NCBI GenBank assembly: GCA_902491765.1
Contig: CABUIY010000005.1
Coordinates: forward strand, 62,001 to 126,000
Direction of reading: 5' to 3'
DNA from: an uncultured Collinsella sp.
Lineage (GTDB): Bacteria; Actinomycetota; Coriobacteriia; Coriobacteriales; Coriobacteriaceae
Length of the DNA stretch: 64,000 bases
The position numbers and the translations under genes were made by a program. Below the pieces are notes generated by a model. That model was not told the origin of the DNA and did no database searches. It saw nothing but the letters and a program-made list of their open reading frames with translations. The stretch's first letter is position 1. Every line of letters starts with the position of its first letter. Of this stretch, positions 56,942 through 64,000 are shown in pieces.

Positions 56942-59173
56942 CTAGAAGTTGGCGTCGTTGAGCTGTTCGATCTCGAGACCGTCGAGCTGTTGCTGTTCGG
57001 GCGTATCGGCGACGCTCTCGAGCAACTCGGTGGGATCGACGTTCATGTCCTTACCGGCTGCGTTGCCGTTGACCAGGTCGTCCGAGAAGATGTCGACTTC
57101 CATTTCCTCGGCCTCTTCGATCAGGATCTCGAGCGGCACCTGGGTGCGTACGAGCTTGACTGCCGGACGCATGCGGGCAAAGAGCGGTACGTACTCAATG
57201 ATGATGGCCGAGTTCTCGAGACCATACCAACGTGCCGGGCTTCCGCAGGCGCGGCGGACGGCGTACTTGATGGCCATGACGCGATGGTCGTTGCGGTTGA
57301 TGTCCGTTTCGGGGGCAAGCATCTTGCGCAGCATGCAAAAGCGGAAGTCGCCCACGTTGCCGCGGGTCTCGTAGATGGAGTAGGTGTGGTGTTGCGGCGG
57401 CAACTCACCCGATGCCATCAGGTCGCCAACGATCTGGCGCAGGTAGGCGTTGATGCGCTGATTGACCTTAAAGCCCAGGTCCAAGCGCACGCGGAACAGG
57501 AAGTCTGTGCCAAAGGTCTCAACGGAATACTCATGCGTATAGGGCTCGTCGGTAACGTGCACGTTGATGAACCAATATGCCTTGGCGCGCTTGGGGTGCT
57601 TGTCCAGGATGGAATAAAGCACGTCGCGGTCGAGCGTGAGCGGGTCGGGGCTGTTGGTGAGAAATACCAGATTGTCGGCGAGCACGGGATAGGTCTCGTC
57701 GTTGCGCAGGCGGTTGAGCTGATCGATGTACTTGGAGACGGGCAGCAGAATCGTCTGCGTGCGCTCGATGGCGGTGCCGCGACGCCACACATACATAAGG
57801 CCGAACAGCAGTGCGGCCAGGAAGATCATGACGTAGCCGCCGTCAAAGAACATGGTGAGGCACGAAGCGAAGAAGCACAGCTCAATGGCACCAAAGAGCA
57901 GGGAGAAGACGCAGGCACCCAGCTTGTGCTTGAGAATGCCGGCGATATAACTCGTCAAAAGCGTCGTGGTCATGAGCATGGTCACGGTAATGGCGAGGCC
58001 ATAGGCGCTCTCCATGCGCTCGGAGTTCTGGAACAGCAGCACGATGAAGATGCAGCCGACCCACATGATGTTGTTGACGAGTGGAATATAGAGCTGACCC
58101 TTGGTATCGCTGGGGTAGTGGATGCGCAGGTGTGGCATAAGGTTGAGGCGCGTTGCCTCCGAAACCAGCGAGAACGAGCCGGTGATGAGCGCCTGCGAGG
58201 CGATGATGGCCGCTACGGCCGAAAGCACGATGGCAAAGGGGCGCAGGGGCTCGGGAAGCATCATATAGAACGGGTTGACGATATCCATCGCGAGCATCTG
58301 GGGGTTGGAGTTATTGGCGAGCAGCCATGCTCCCTGACCCAGATAGTTGAGGATAAGCGCCGCCTTAACAAACGGCCAGGATGCATAGATGTTGGCCTTG
58401 CCCACATGACCCATGTCCGAGTAGAGCGCCTCGGCGCCGGTCGTCGACAGGAAGACAAAGCCGAGCACCATGATGCCCGAATGGTTGATGGGCGAGAACA
58501 GGAACATGATGCCGCGGATGGGGTTGAGCGCGCGTAGGATGGACAGGTTGCCGATCATGTTGAACAGGCCGGCTCCCGCCAGGAACAGGAACCATAGCGT
58601 CATAAGCGGGCCGAACAGCTTGCCGATTGACGAGGTGCCGGCGCGCTGCATGGCAAACAGACCGCAGATAATGATGATGGTGATGATGATCACATTGGTC
58701 TGGCCGTCGCCCAGCAGCGCATGGCCCCATTCGATGGTGCGCAGACCCTCGATGGCTGTGGTGACCGTGACGGCGGGGGTGAGGATGCCGTCGGCAAGCA
58801 GTGCCGCACCGCCGATCATGGCGGGCAGAATCAGCCATGGTGCCACCTTGCGCACGAGGCTGAACAGGGCGAAGATGCCGCCTTCGTTGTGGTTGTCGGC
58901 CTTCATGGCGATTACCACGTACTTGACCGTGGTCACGAGCGTCATGGTCCAGATGACGAGCGAAAGCGCGCCCAGGATCATGTCCTTGCTGACGGTACCG
59001 ATGCCGCCGTTGTTGGCGACGATTGATTTCATGGTGTACATGGGGCTCGTGCCGATGTCACCATAGACGACGCCGAGCGTTACGAGCAGCATGCCAGCGG
59101 AGAGGGGGATGGCTCCGTGCCCGCCTTGCCCGTGCTGGTCTTGGAGGTTTGCCTCCAGTTTATTGTGTGCCAC
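56942..59173 (-). CDS. kup: Kup-type potassium uptake protein
   Basis: A K+/H+ symporter of 743 residues with twelve membrane helices and a long cytoplasmic C-terminal domain. The family opening GVVYGDIGTSPMYTMKS and the segments ALGALSLVIWTMTLVTTVKYV-like and GIFALFSLVRK are clear. GTG 59173 was chosen because AAGGGAG lies five bases upstream; ATG 59191 is in frame and six codons longer. The C-terminus ends in an acidic tail (EILIEEAEEMEVDIFSDD). The gene is transcribed in the same direction as the EamA gene upstream. Confidence 0.92.
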   Translation of the reverse strand: MAHNKLEANLQDQHGQGGHGAIPLSAGMLLVTLGVVYGDIGTSPMYTMKSIVANNGGIGTVSKDMILGALSLVIWTMTLVTTVKYVVIAMKADNHNEGGIFALFSLVRKVAPWLILPAMIGGAALLADGILTPAVTVTTAIEGLRTIEWGHALLGDGQTNVIIITIIIICGLFAMQRAGTSSIGKLFGPLMTLWFLFLAGAGLFNMIGNLSILRALNPIRGIMFLFSPINHSGIMVLGFVFLSTTGAEALYSDMGHVGKANIYASWPFVKAALILNYLGQGAWLLANNSNPQMLAMDIVNPFYMMLPEPLRPFAIVLSAVAAIIASQALITGSFSLVSEATRLNLMPHLRIHYPSDTKGQLYIPLVNNIMWVGCIFIVLLFQNSERMESAYGLAITVTMLMTTTLLTSYIAGILKHKLGACVFSLLFGAIELCFFASCLTMFFDGGYVMIFLAALLFGLMYVWRRGTAIERTQTILLPVSKYIDQLNRLRNDETYPVLADNLVFLTNSPDPLTLDRDVLYSILDKHPKRAKAYWFINVHVTDEPYTHEYSVETFGTDFLFRVRLDLGFKVNQRINAYLRQIVGDLMASGELPPQHHTYSIYETRGNVGDFRFCMLRKMLAPETDINRNDHRVMAIKYAVRRACGSPARWYGLENSAIIIEYVPLFARMRPAVKLVRTQVPLEILIEEAEEMEVDIFSDDLVNGNAAGKDMNVDPTELLESVADTPEQQQLDGLEIEQLNDANF

Positions 59174-59266
59174 GAGGACTCCCTTAGACATCCGGTTATC
59201 TGTCTAGGACAAAAAACTTTATGCCGTCTTTATACATACAAGAGCAGTTTGGCACATCGGGTTATT

Positions 59267-59303
59267 TTAGACAATAATCCTCAGCTGGGGATTATTTATC
59301 TAC
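59267..59303. repeat. Palindrome upstream of kup
   Basis: TAGACAATAATCC and GGATTATTTATCTA are complementary except for a one-base shift and surround TCAGCTGG. The element lies between the EamA stop and the kup start and could be an operator or a weak terminator. Confidence 0.5.
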
Positions 59304-59330
59304 GCAGGTAGTATTTCAAAGCAGGGGCTT

Positions 59331-60242
59331 TTAAGCACGTACTGTCTGGGCGATGCCAGCCTTGGCGTTTGCGCGTTTGCCGGCGAGTTCGCAAAAAATC
59401 GCGCCGCCGATGATAAGCGCGACGCCCATCAGGCGGACCGGTGTTATGGCTTCGCCCAAAAGGACGGCCGAGAACACGACGGCCGAAAGCGGCTCGAGGT
59501 AGCCGACGACCGCGACGGTCTGGACGGGCAGCTTGGCGACGGCACTAAAGTAGAGCAGGCAACCGATGCCGGTGTTGACGACGCCGAGCATGACGACGGC
59601 GCGCCAATCAATACTGGCGGCGACGCCGGCGGACAGGAATGAGGGAGCGCCCTGCGTGATGAGCGTGAGGACCAGCGCGGTCACAAAGGCGGCGCTCACC
59701 TGGAGCGTGGAGTTCTCGAGGCCTTCGATGTGTGGCGCACCCTTGCTAGCGATGACCATCAGCGCATAGCAAAATGCCGAGGCGATACCGCAGGCGATAC
59801 CCGCAATGGGCATATTGCCGCCTAGACCTTGTGCTGCAATGAGAAAAGCACCGCAAGCAACGGCGATAAAGCCGGCGATTTTGCCGCCGGTCAGCTTTTC
59901 GCCAAAGATGAGCGGGGAGAGCGCCATGACAATGATGGGGCCGCAGTAGTACAGCAGCGAGGATACGCCGACGCCGATCGTCTGATAGGCGCGGAACAGG
60001 AAAATCCAGCTGGCGCCCAGTGCGGCTCCCGAGAGAAGGAGTGCTGCGGCTTCGCGGGGACGAGATGGTGCCTGCAACTTATGGCTTTGGGTGATGGCGA
60101 GGATGGTGACAAGCGAGAGCGCGCCCAAAAACGTGCGTAGTAGCACGATATCGGAGCTCGGCAGCGCGATGGCAGCGGCGATGATGCCGTTGGAGCCAAA
60201 CAATAGCAATGCTGCTAAGTACGTAAACAGTCCGTTGTCCAT
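59331..60242 (-). CDS. EamA/DMT-family transporter (copy 2)
   Basis: A 303-residue ten-helix transporter with two EamA halves (SNGIIAAAIALPSSDIVLLRTFLGAL; MVIASKGAPHIEGLENSTLQVSAAFVTALVL). GAGGGGA precedes ATG 60242. It is divergent from a LysR gene, as is the EamA gene at 21744-22646. The two EamA proteins share layout but are not near-identical. The substrate is unknown. Confidence 0.85.
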   Translation of the reverse strand: MDNGLFTYLAALLLFGSNGIIAAAIALPSSDIVLLRTFLGALSLVTILAITQSHKLQAPSRPREAAALLLSGAALGASWIFLFRAYQTIGVGVSSLLYYCGPIIVMALSPLIFGEKLTGGKIAGFIAVACGAFLIAAQGLGGNMPIAGIACGIASAFCYALMVIASKGAPHIEGLENSTLQVSAAFVTALVLTLITQGAPSFLSAGVAASIDWRAVVMLGVVNTGIGCLLYFSAVAKLPVQTVAVVGYLEPLSAVVFSAVLLGEAITPVRLMGVALIIGGAIFCELAGKRANAKAGIAQTVRA

Positions 60243-60271
60243 GCGTTTCCGTCCCCTCTATATTCGAGCAT

Positions 60272-60288
60272 GTTCACTATGGGTGAAC
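60272..60288. promoter_or_regulatory. Candidate LysR operator (EamA/LysR pair 2)
   Basis: GTTCAC (60272-60277) and GTGAAC (60283-60288) are perfect inverted repeats with a five-base spacer between the divergent genes. Confidence 0.5.
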
Positions 60289-60360
60289 TGGCAATAGAAG
60301 AAAAGCGAATATAATGCATGGCAAACATGATAAAAACGCATGTAAAGGTTGAGGGGTGCC

Positions 60361-61218
60361 GTGGAAACGAATATTCAAAAGATGCAGGTGCTGCTGGAGA
60401 CGGTGCGCGCCGGAAGCTTTACGCGTGCTGCCGAGCGCCTGAGCTATTCGCAATCGGGCGTGAGCCGTATGGTGGCCGATCTCGAGGCCGACTGGGGCTT
60501 TAAGGTGCTCGACCGCAGTCGCGAGGGCGTAGTACTTTCTGCCGATGGACGGCAAGTTATGCCTGCGGTTGAGGCGTTATGCGAGGAATTCGTTCGCTTG
60601 CAGCGACGGGTGGATGAGATGCGCGGGCTCATGCGCGGTAAAATCTGCATCGGTACGTTTTCGAGCGTGGCGACCCACGTGCTGCCGCCGGTGATTGCGC
60701 GCTTTCGCGCCGATCACCCGGACGTCGATTACGAGTTGCTGATGGGCGATTACTCAGAGATTGAACAATGGGTGGCAGAGGGCCGCTGCGATCTGGGCTT
60801 TATCCCGCGTGAACCCCGAGAAAACGGCATGGCATCGCGGTCTTTGGTGCGCGACGAGTTGATGGCGGTAGTGCCGGCGGACTCTTTGCTTGCCACGGCG
60901 GAGGTCGTTTCTCTTGCCGATTTAGCCAACGAGCAGTTTATTCTGCTAGAACGAGGCACCGATGATGAGATTACGCCGCTGTTTCGCCGCGCAGGCCTGG
61001 CGGTGCGCTCTAAGCTGTCGACCTGGGATGACTATGCGATTATGGCTATGGTCGAGGACGGCCTGGGCGTGAGCATTCTTCCCGCACTCATCTTGCGCCG
61101 CTGCCAGTTCGATGTTGCCGTGCGCCCACTCGAGGGGCATCCCCATCGGCAGATCAACGCCATATATCGAACGGCCGATGTTTCGCTTGCTGCCGCCCGT
61201 TTCCTCGAATACCTCTAA
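60361..61218 (+). CDS. LysR-family transcriptional regulator (pair 2)
   Basis: A 285-residue regulator with the helix-turn-helix VRAGSFTRAAERLSYSQSGVSRMVADLEADWG and a ligand domain (GKICIGTFSSVATHVLPPVIARF). GTG 60361 was taken as the start because GAGGGG precedes it; TTG 60349 is a weaker alternative. It resembles the regulator at 22805-23671, including DDYAIMAMVEDGLGVSILP. It probably controls the divergent EamA transporter. Confidence 0.9.
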   Translation: METNIQKMQVLLETVRAGSFTRAAERLSYSQSGVSRMVADLEADWGFKVLDRSREGVVLSADGRQVMPAVEALCEEFVRLQRRVDEMRGLMRGKICIGTFSSVATHVLPPVIARFRADHPDVDYELLMGDYSEIEQWVAEGRCDLGFIPREPRENGMASRSLVRDELMAVVPADSLLATAEVVSLADLANEQFILLERGTDDEITPLFRRAGLAVRSKLSTWDDYAIMAMVEDGLGVSILPALILRRCQFDVAVRPLEGHPHRQINAIYRTADVSLAAARFLEYL

Positions 61219-61277
61219 ACGTGTGCGTGTCATTGTCCGCTTTGGGCAAATCTCAGAGTCCGGCGCATTTTCTTATG

Positions 61278-61359
61278 AAATTGAACTTCCCGATAATGCG
61301 CCGCGCTATACTGCTGCCTAAATTGAACCCAGGTTCAATTCGTGTTCTATAAATTGAAC
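61278..61359 (+). promoter_or_regulatory. Promoter with repeated AATTGAAC boxes
   Basis: AAATTGAAC occurs at 61278-61286 and 61351-61359. Between them AATTGAACC and GGTTCAATT (61321-61340) form a perfect palindrome with a two-base centre. TATACT (61307-61312) is the probable -10. The boxes would let the XRE domain of the following protein repress its own gene. Confidence 0.65.
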
Positions 61360-61380
61360 TTTGCCAGCAAGGAGGTTCTA

Positions 61381-62901
61381 GTGGCCCAAGAGACGTTTAG
61401 CGATCGCCTGCGACAGACTATGTCCAATCGCGACGTTCGCCAGTCGGACGTAATCCGCGCATCGGAGATGCTCGGCAAAAAACTCGGCAAGAGTCAGATG
61501 AGCCAATATGTGAGCGGCAAGACGATTCCGCGGCGCGATGTGGCTGAGCTGCTCGCCCGTATTTTGGAGGTCGATGTTACCTGGCTGCTCGCCGGCGACG
61601 CCGATCAAGGCGAGGCATCATCACCCCGCAACGATTCCAAGCCCGAACCCCATCCCTCAGCTCAAATTGCAAGGAGCACCACCATGCGTACTTTTTCTAA
61701 ATCCACCAAACTCGACAACGTCCTGTATGACGTGCGCGGTCCCGTCGTCGACGAGGCCGCCCGTATGGAGGACGAGGGCGAGCGCATCCTCAAGCTCAAT
61801 ATCGGCAACCCGGCGCCCTTCGGTTTCCGCACGCCCGATGAGGTCATCAAGGACATGCGCCAGCAGCTGCCCGACTGCGAAGGCTATTCCAACTCGCGTG
61901 GCCTGTTCTCCGCGCGCAAGGCGATCATGCAGTATTCGCAGATCAAGGGCCTGCCCAACGTTCAGATGGAGCATATCTACACGGGCAACGGCGTGTCCGA
62001 GCTCATTCAGCTTTCGATGAACGCGCTGCTCGACAATGGCGACGAGATTCTGATCCCCAGCCCCGACTATCCGCTCTGGACGGCGTGCGCAACCCTTGCT
62101 GGCGGTCATCCCGTACATTATCTGTGCGATGAGCAGGCGGATTGGTATCCCGACCTGGAGGATATGGAGTCCAAGATCACGAGCGCGACCAAAGCCCTCG
62201 TCATCATCAACCCCAACAACCCCACGGGTTCCGTCTATCCGCGCGAGGTGCTCGAGGGCATCGTCGAGATTGCACGCAGGCATCAGCTGATGATCTTTGC
62301 CGATGAGATCTACGACCGCCTGTGCATGGACGGCTACGAGCACGTCTCGATTGCCTCGCTCGCCCCCGATCTGCCCTGTGTCACCTTTAGCGGTCTGTCC
62401 AAGTCGCACATGATCGCGGGCTATCGCATTGGCTGGATGGTGCTTTCGGGCAACCAGCGCTGCATGAGCGACTTCATCATGGGCATCAACATGCTCTCCA
62501 ACATGCGCCTGTGCTCCAACGTGCCGGCTCAGTCGATCGTCCAGACGGCGCTCGGCGGCCATCAGTCCGTTAACGACTACATCCGTCCCGGCGGCCGTGT
62601 CTACGAGCAGCGTAACTTTGTGTATGAGGCGCTCAACAAGATTGACGGCATCTCGGTGGTTAAGCCGCGTGCGGCGTTCTACATCTTCCCCAAGATGGAT
62701 GTTAAAAAGTTCAACATCACCGATGACGAGCAGTTTGCCCTCGACCTGCTGCACGAGAAGAAGATTCTGATCACGCGCGGCGGCGGCTTTAACTGGGCCG
62801 AGCCCGATCACTTCCGCATCGTGTACCTGCCGCGCATGGAAGTGCTCAAAGAGTCGCTCGAAGACCTCGCCGACTTCTTCGATCACTACCGCCAGGCGTA
62901 A
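61381..62901 (+). CDS. XRE helix-turn-helix fused to an alanine-type aminotransferase
   Basis: A 506-residue fusion. Residues of about 5-80 form an XRE DNA-binding domain (RQSDVIRASEMLGKKLGKSQMSQYVSGKTI). After a linker, residues 102-506 form a class I PLP aminotransferase close to AlaA (RTFSKSTKLDNVLYDVRGPV; NPNNPTGSVYP; Lys341 in GLSKSHMIAGYRIGW). GTG 61381 follows AAGGAGG. Inside the linker, AAGGAG (61671-61676) lies seven bases before ATG 61684, so the aminotransferase could also be made alone (405 residues). This looks like two genes joined in frame. Confidence 0.9.
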   Translation: MAQETFSDRLRQTMSNRDVRQSDVIRASEMLGKKLGKSQMSQYVSGKTIPRRDVAELLARILEVDVTWLLAGDADQGEASSPRNDSKPEPHPSAQIARSTTMRTFSKSTKLDNVLYDVRGPVVDEAARMEDEGERILKLNIGNPAPFGFRTPDEVIKDMRQQLPDCEGYSNSRGLFSARKAIMQYSQIKGLPNVQMEHIYTGNGVSELIQLSMNALLDNGDEILIPSPDYPLWTACATLAGGHPVHYLCDEQADWYPDLEDMESKITSATKALVIINPNNPTGSVYPREVLEGIVEIARRHQLMIFADEIYDRLCMDGYEHVSIASLAPDLPCVTFSGLSKSHMIAGYRIGWMVLSGNQRCMSDFIMGINMLSNMRLCSNVPAQSIVQTALGGHQSVNDYIRPGGRVYEQRNFVYEALNKIDGISVVKPRAAFYIFPKMDVKKFNITDDEQFALDLLHEKKILITRGGGFNWAEPDHFRIVYLPRMEVLKESLEDLADFFDHYRQA

Positions 62902-62922
62902 CGGCAAAGGTAGCCTGTAATG

Positions 62923-62959
62923 AAACGGTCGGCCCGCAACGGATGCGGGCCGACCGTTT
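62923..62959 (+). terminator. Terminator after the XRE-aminotransferase gene
   Basis: A perfect 16-bp stem (AAACGGTCGGCCCGCA and complement) with a five-base loop is followed by TTCTGTC. Confidence 0.85.
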
Positions 62960-63029
62960 TCTGTCTAAGCCCGTGCTGTTAGCGCTTGTCTCGTTGAGCG
63001 GGCGAGGTTCGCGCGTGAGCGGTAAGTTC

Positions 63030-63046
63030 TATTCCAAAATGGAATA
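63030..63046 (+). promoter_or_regulatory. Candidate operator upstream of the amidohydrolase
   Basis: TATTCC (63030-63035) and GGAATA (63041-63046) are perfect inverted repeats with AAAAT between them. It lies 20 bases upstream of the probable -35 box. Confidence 0.55.
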
Positions 63047-63065
63047 CAGTGGGCTTAAGCTGGAA

Positions 63066-63095
63066 TTGATGTCCGGGTACCTGCTTTTCTAGAAT
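63066..63095 (+). promoter_or_regulatory. Promoter of the amidohydrolase gene
   Basis: TTGATG (63066-63071) and TAGAAT (63090-63095) are separated by 18 bases, close to the sigma-70 consensus. The start codon is 33 bases downstream of the -10. Confidence 0.6.
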
Positions 63096-63127
63096 GTTTT
63101 CAACAAGATGAAAGGCGGTTCCAACCA

Positions 63128-64000
63128 ATGATTATCGATGCAAATTCCTACTGGTTCGACGAGCACATCTTTCATGACGAGACGCTCTGCGAACAGTTTT
63201 TGGCCGAGGTACCCCGCGCCTATGACACCGAAGGCTATCTGACCATGAATTCCGCCGGCAAACGACAGATCGTGATCGAGATGCCCGCCGGTTCTCCGGG
63301 TCTTAACTACATTGAGGGCGACTACACCCTCGAGAAGCGCTTGGCCGATATGGATGAGGCGGGGGTCGACAAGGCGATCCTCAAGCTCCCCGGCTGCCAC
63401 GAGTGGATGTCGCTCGAGATGTGCCGGCGTTTCAACGACGGTATGGCTGCTGACGCGAAGGCGTCAAATGGCCGTCTGATTCCGCTTGTCGCCGTGCCGC
63501 CCTTTGGCACCAAAGCGAATTTGGAGGAGCTCGACCGCAGGCTCGACGATGGTTTTGCGGGCGTGCAGCTCTGCGCTCACTACGGCAAGCGCTATCTCGA
63601 CGACCAGGTCTTCTCGAGCTTTTTCGAGCACCTGAACGAACGCCATGTCACCGTTTACGTGCACCATGTTCCCGTGCCGGTCGAGAACGAGTCGCTTCTC
63701 GCGTACGACAACCTTCGCCGCTCTTATGGCCGCTGCGTCGACCAAACTACGGCGATCGGCCGAGAGATCTTTGGTGATTTCTTTGAGCGCTATCCCAATA
63801 TCAAGATGGTCCACTCCATGCTCGGCGGCGCATACTATGCGTTCAAGGAGATGCTGCTGCCTCATGGTCCCAAGCGCCCTGATGCTTCTGGCCGTTTTCA
63901 GGTCGATACCGAGACCGTTTCCAGGCACCTCGAGAACAACATCTATTTCGACATGTCCCATGCCCAGCCTTGGGGCAAGACACTCCTTGCCTGCGCGGTT
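63128..64000 (+). CDS. Amidohydrolase-2 family protein, N-terminal part
   Basis: The first 291 codons of a TIM-barrel amidohydrolase of the ACMSD-like group, cut by the right edge of the window. The start is MIIDANSYWFDEHIFHDETL. Typical elements are DMDEAGVDKAILKLPG, FNDGMAADAKASNGRLIPLVAVPPF, VTVYVHHVPVPVEN, and NIKMVHSMLGG. The usual HxH metal pair near the N-terminus is not obvious (IDAN in its place), which would be unusual for a hydrolase or decarboxylase of this type. AAAGGCGG precedes ATG 63128 at a rather long distance. The substrate is unknown. Confidence 0.82.
   Translation, partial: MIIDANSYWFDEHIFHDETLCEQFLAEVPRAYDTEGYLTMNSAGKRQIVIEMPAGSPGLNYIEGDYTLEKRLADMDEAGVDKAILKLPGCHEWMSLEMCRRFNDGMAADAKASNGRLIPLVAVPPFGTKANLEELDRRLDDGFAGVQLCAHYGKRYLDDQVFSSFFEHLNERHVTVYVHHVPVPVENESLLAYDNLRRSYGRCVDQTTAIGREIFGDFFERYPNIKMVHSMLGGAYYAFKEMLLPHGPKRPDASGRFQVDTETVSRHLENNIYFDMSHAQPWGKTLLACAV

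Noticed and set aside
53594..58537. Long plus-strand frames opposite the purine permease (53594-55030) and kup (56933-58537).
   Set aside because: Compositionally biased (D/G/H/N-rich) antisense readings of well-identified transporters without a start signal.
59192..59330. c-di-AMP (ydaO) riboswitch before kup.
   Set aside because: The gap is too short and none of the conserved ydaO pieces is visible; only a palindrome is present.

Overview
The window is high-GC bacterial DNA with strong Shine-Dalgarno sites, TACAAT/TATACT-type -10 boxes and compact, mixed-strand gene order. A complete bile-salt-hydrolase-type gene, sortase-anchored surface proteins with an LAATG signal, a hydrophobic-tail anchor, and many transporters suggest a gut actinobacterium. 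Overall gene content and style best fit a Coriobacteriia member such as Collinsella. That assignment is inference from content and style, not from a marker gene or a database search.

Layout. 1-5.9 kb: the end of an MgtA-type Mg2+ ATPase and a small membrane protein, a 380-bp gap full of palindromes, then dus, a glutaredoxin, an XRE/TipAS regulator, trmO (apparently leaderless) and a MalY-like C-S lyase. 6-12.5 kb: two related sensory systems, one split (binding lipoprotein plus hybrid kinase) and one fused (two binding domains in the kinase), with a flavin oxidase-like gene between them. 12.7-17.2 kb: K+ channel, LOG protein, ClC protein, and a GntR-ABC operon. 17.3-20.9 kb: a three-unit hairpin array, prfC, a queuosine-precursor transporter and an SDR. 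20.9-30.9 kb: ung, an EamA/LysR divergent pair, MATE, rlmA, rsmJ, GNAT and a TetM-like GTPase. 31-35.8 kb: two paralogous P-loop ATPases around a short UvrA-like gene. 35.9-41.8 kb: trmL, a COG0523 GTPase, ArsC-like, an FMN reductase, a GGDEF protein, an EAL remnant and a patatin. 41.9-44.2 kb: a four-unit hairpin array and a TPP-riboswitch-controlled thiamine salvage operon. 44.2-48.9 kb: HAD phosphatase, LysR, a MetE-like protein and a uracil permease. 48.9-55 kb: esterase, two tandem beta-helix surface proteins and a purine permease. 55-64 kb: a deformylase-like protein, bile salt hydrolase, Kup, a second EamA/LysR pair, an XRE-aminotransferase fusion and a cut-off amidohydrolase.

The most unusual content is not one classical system. 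It is (i) a dense set of small palindromic elements of several families, including two tandem arrays; (ii) the ATPase-UvrA-ATPase locus with helically phased promoter repeats; (iii) the tandem duplication of a surface protein that left a copy of the neighbouring permease's last codons as a scar; and (iv) an XRE-aminotransferase fusion with an internal translation start and repeated AATTGAAC boxes at its promoter. No CRISPR array, insertion sequence, prophage, tRNA or rRNA was recognised.
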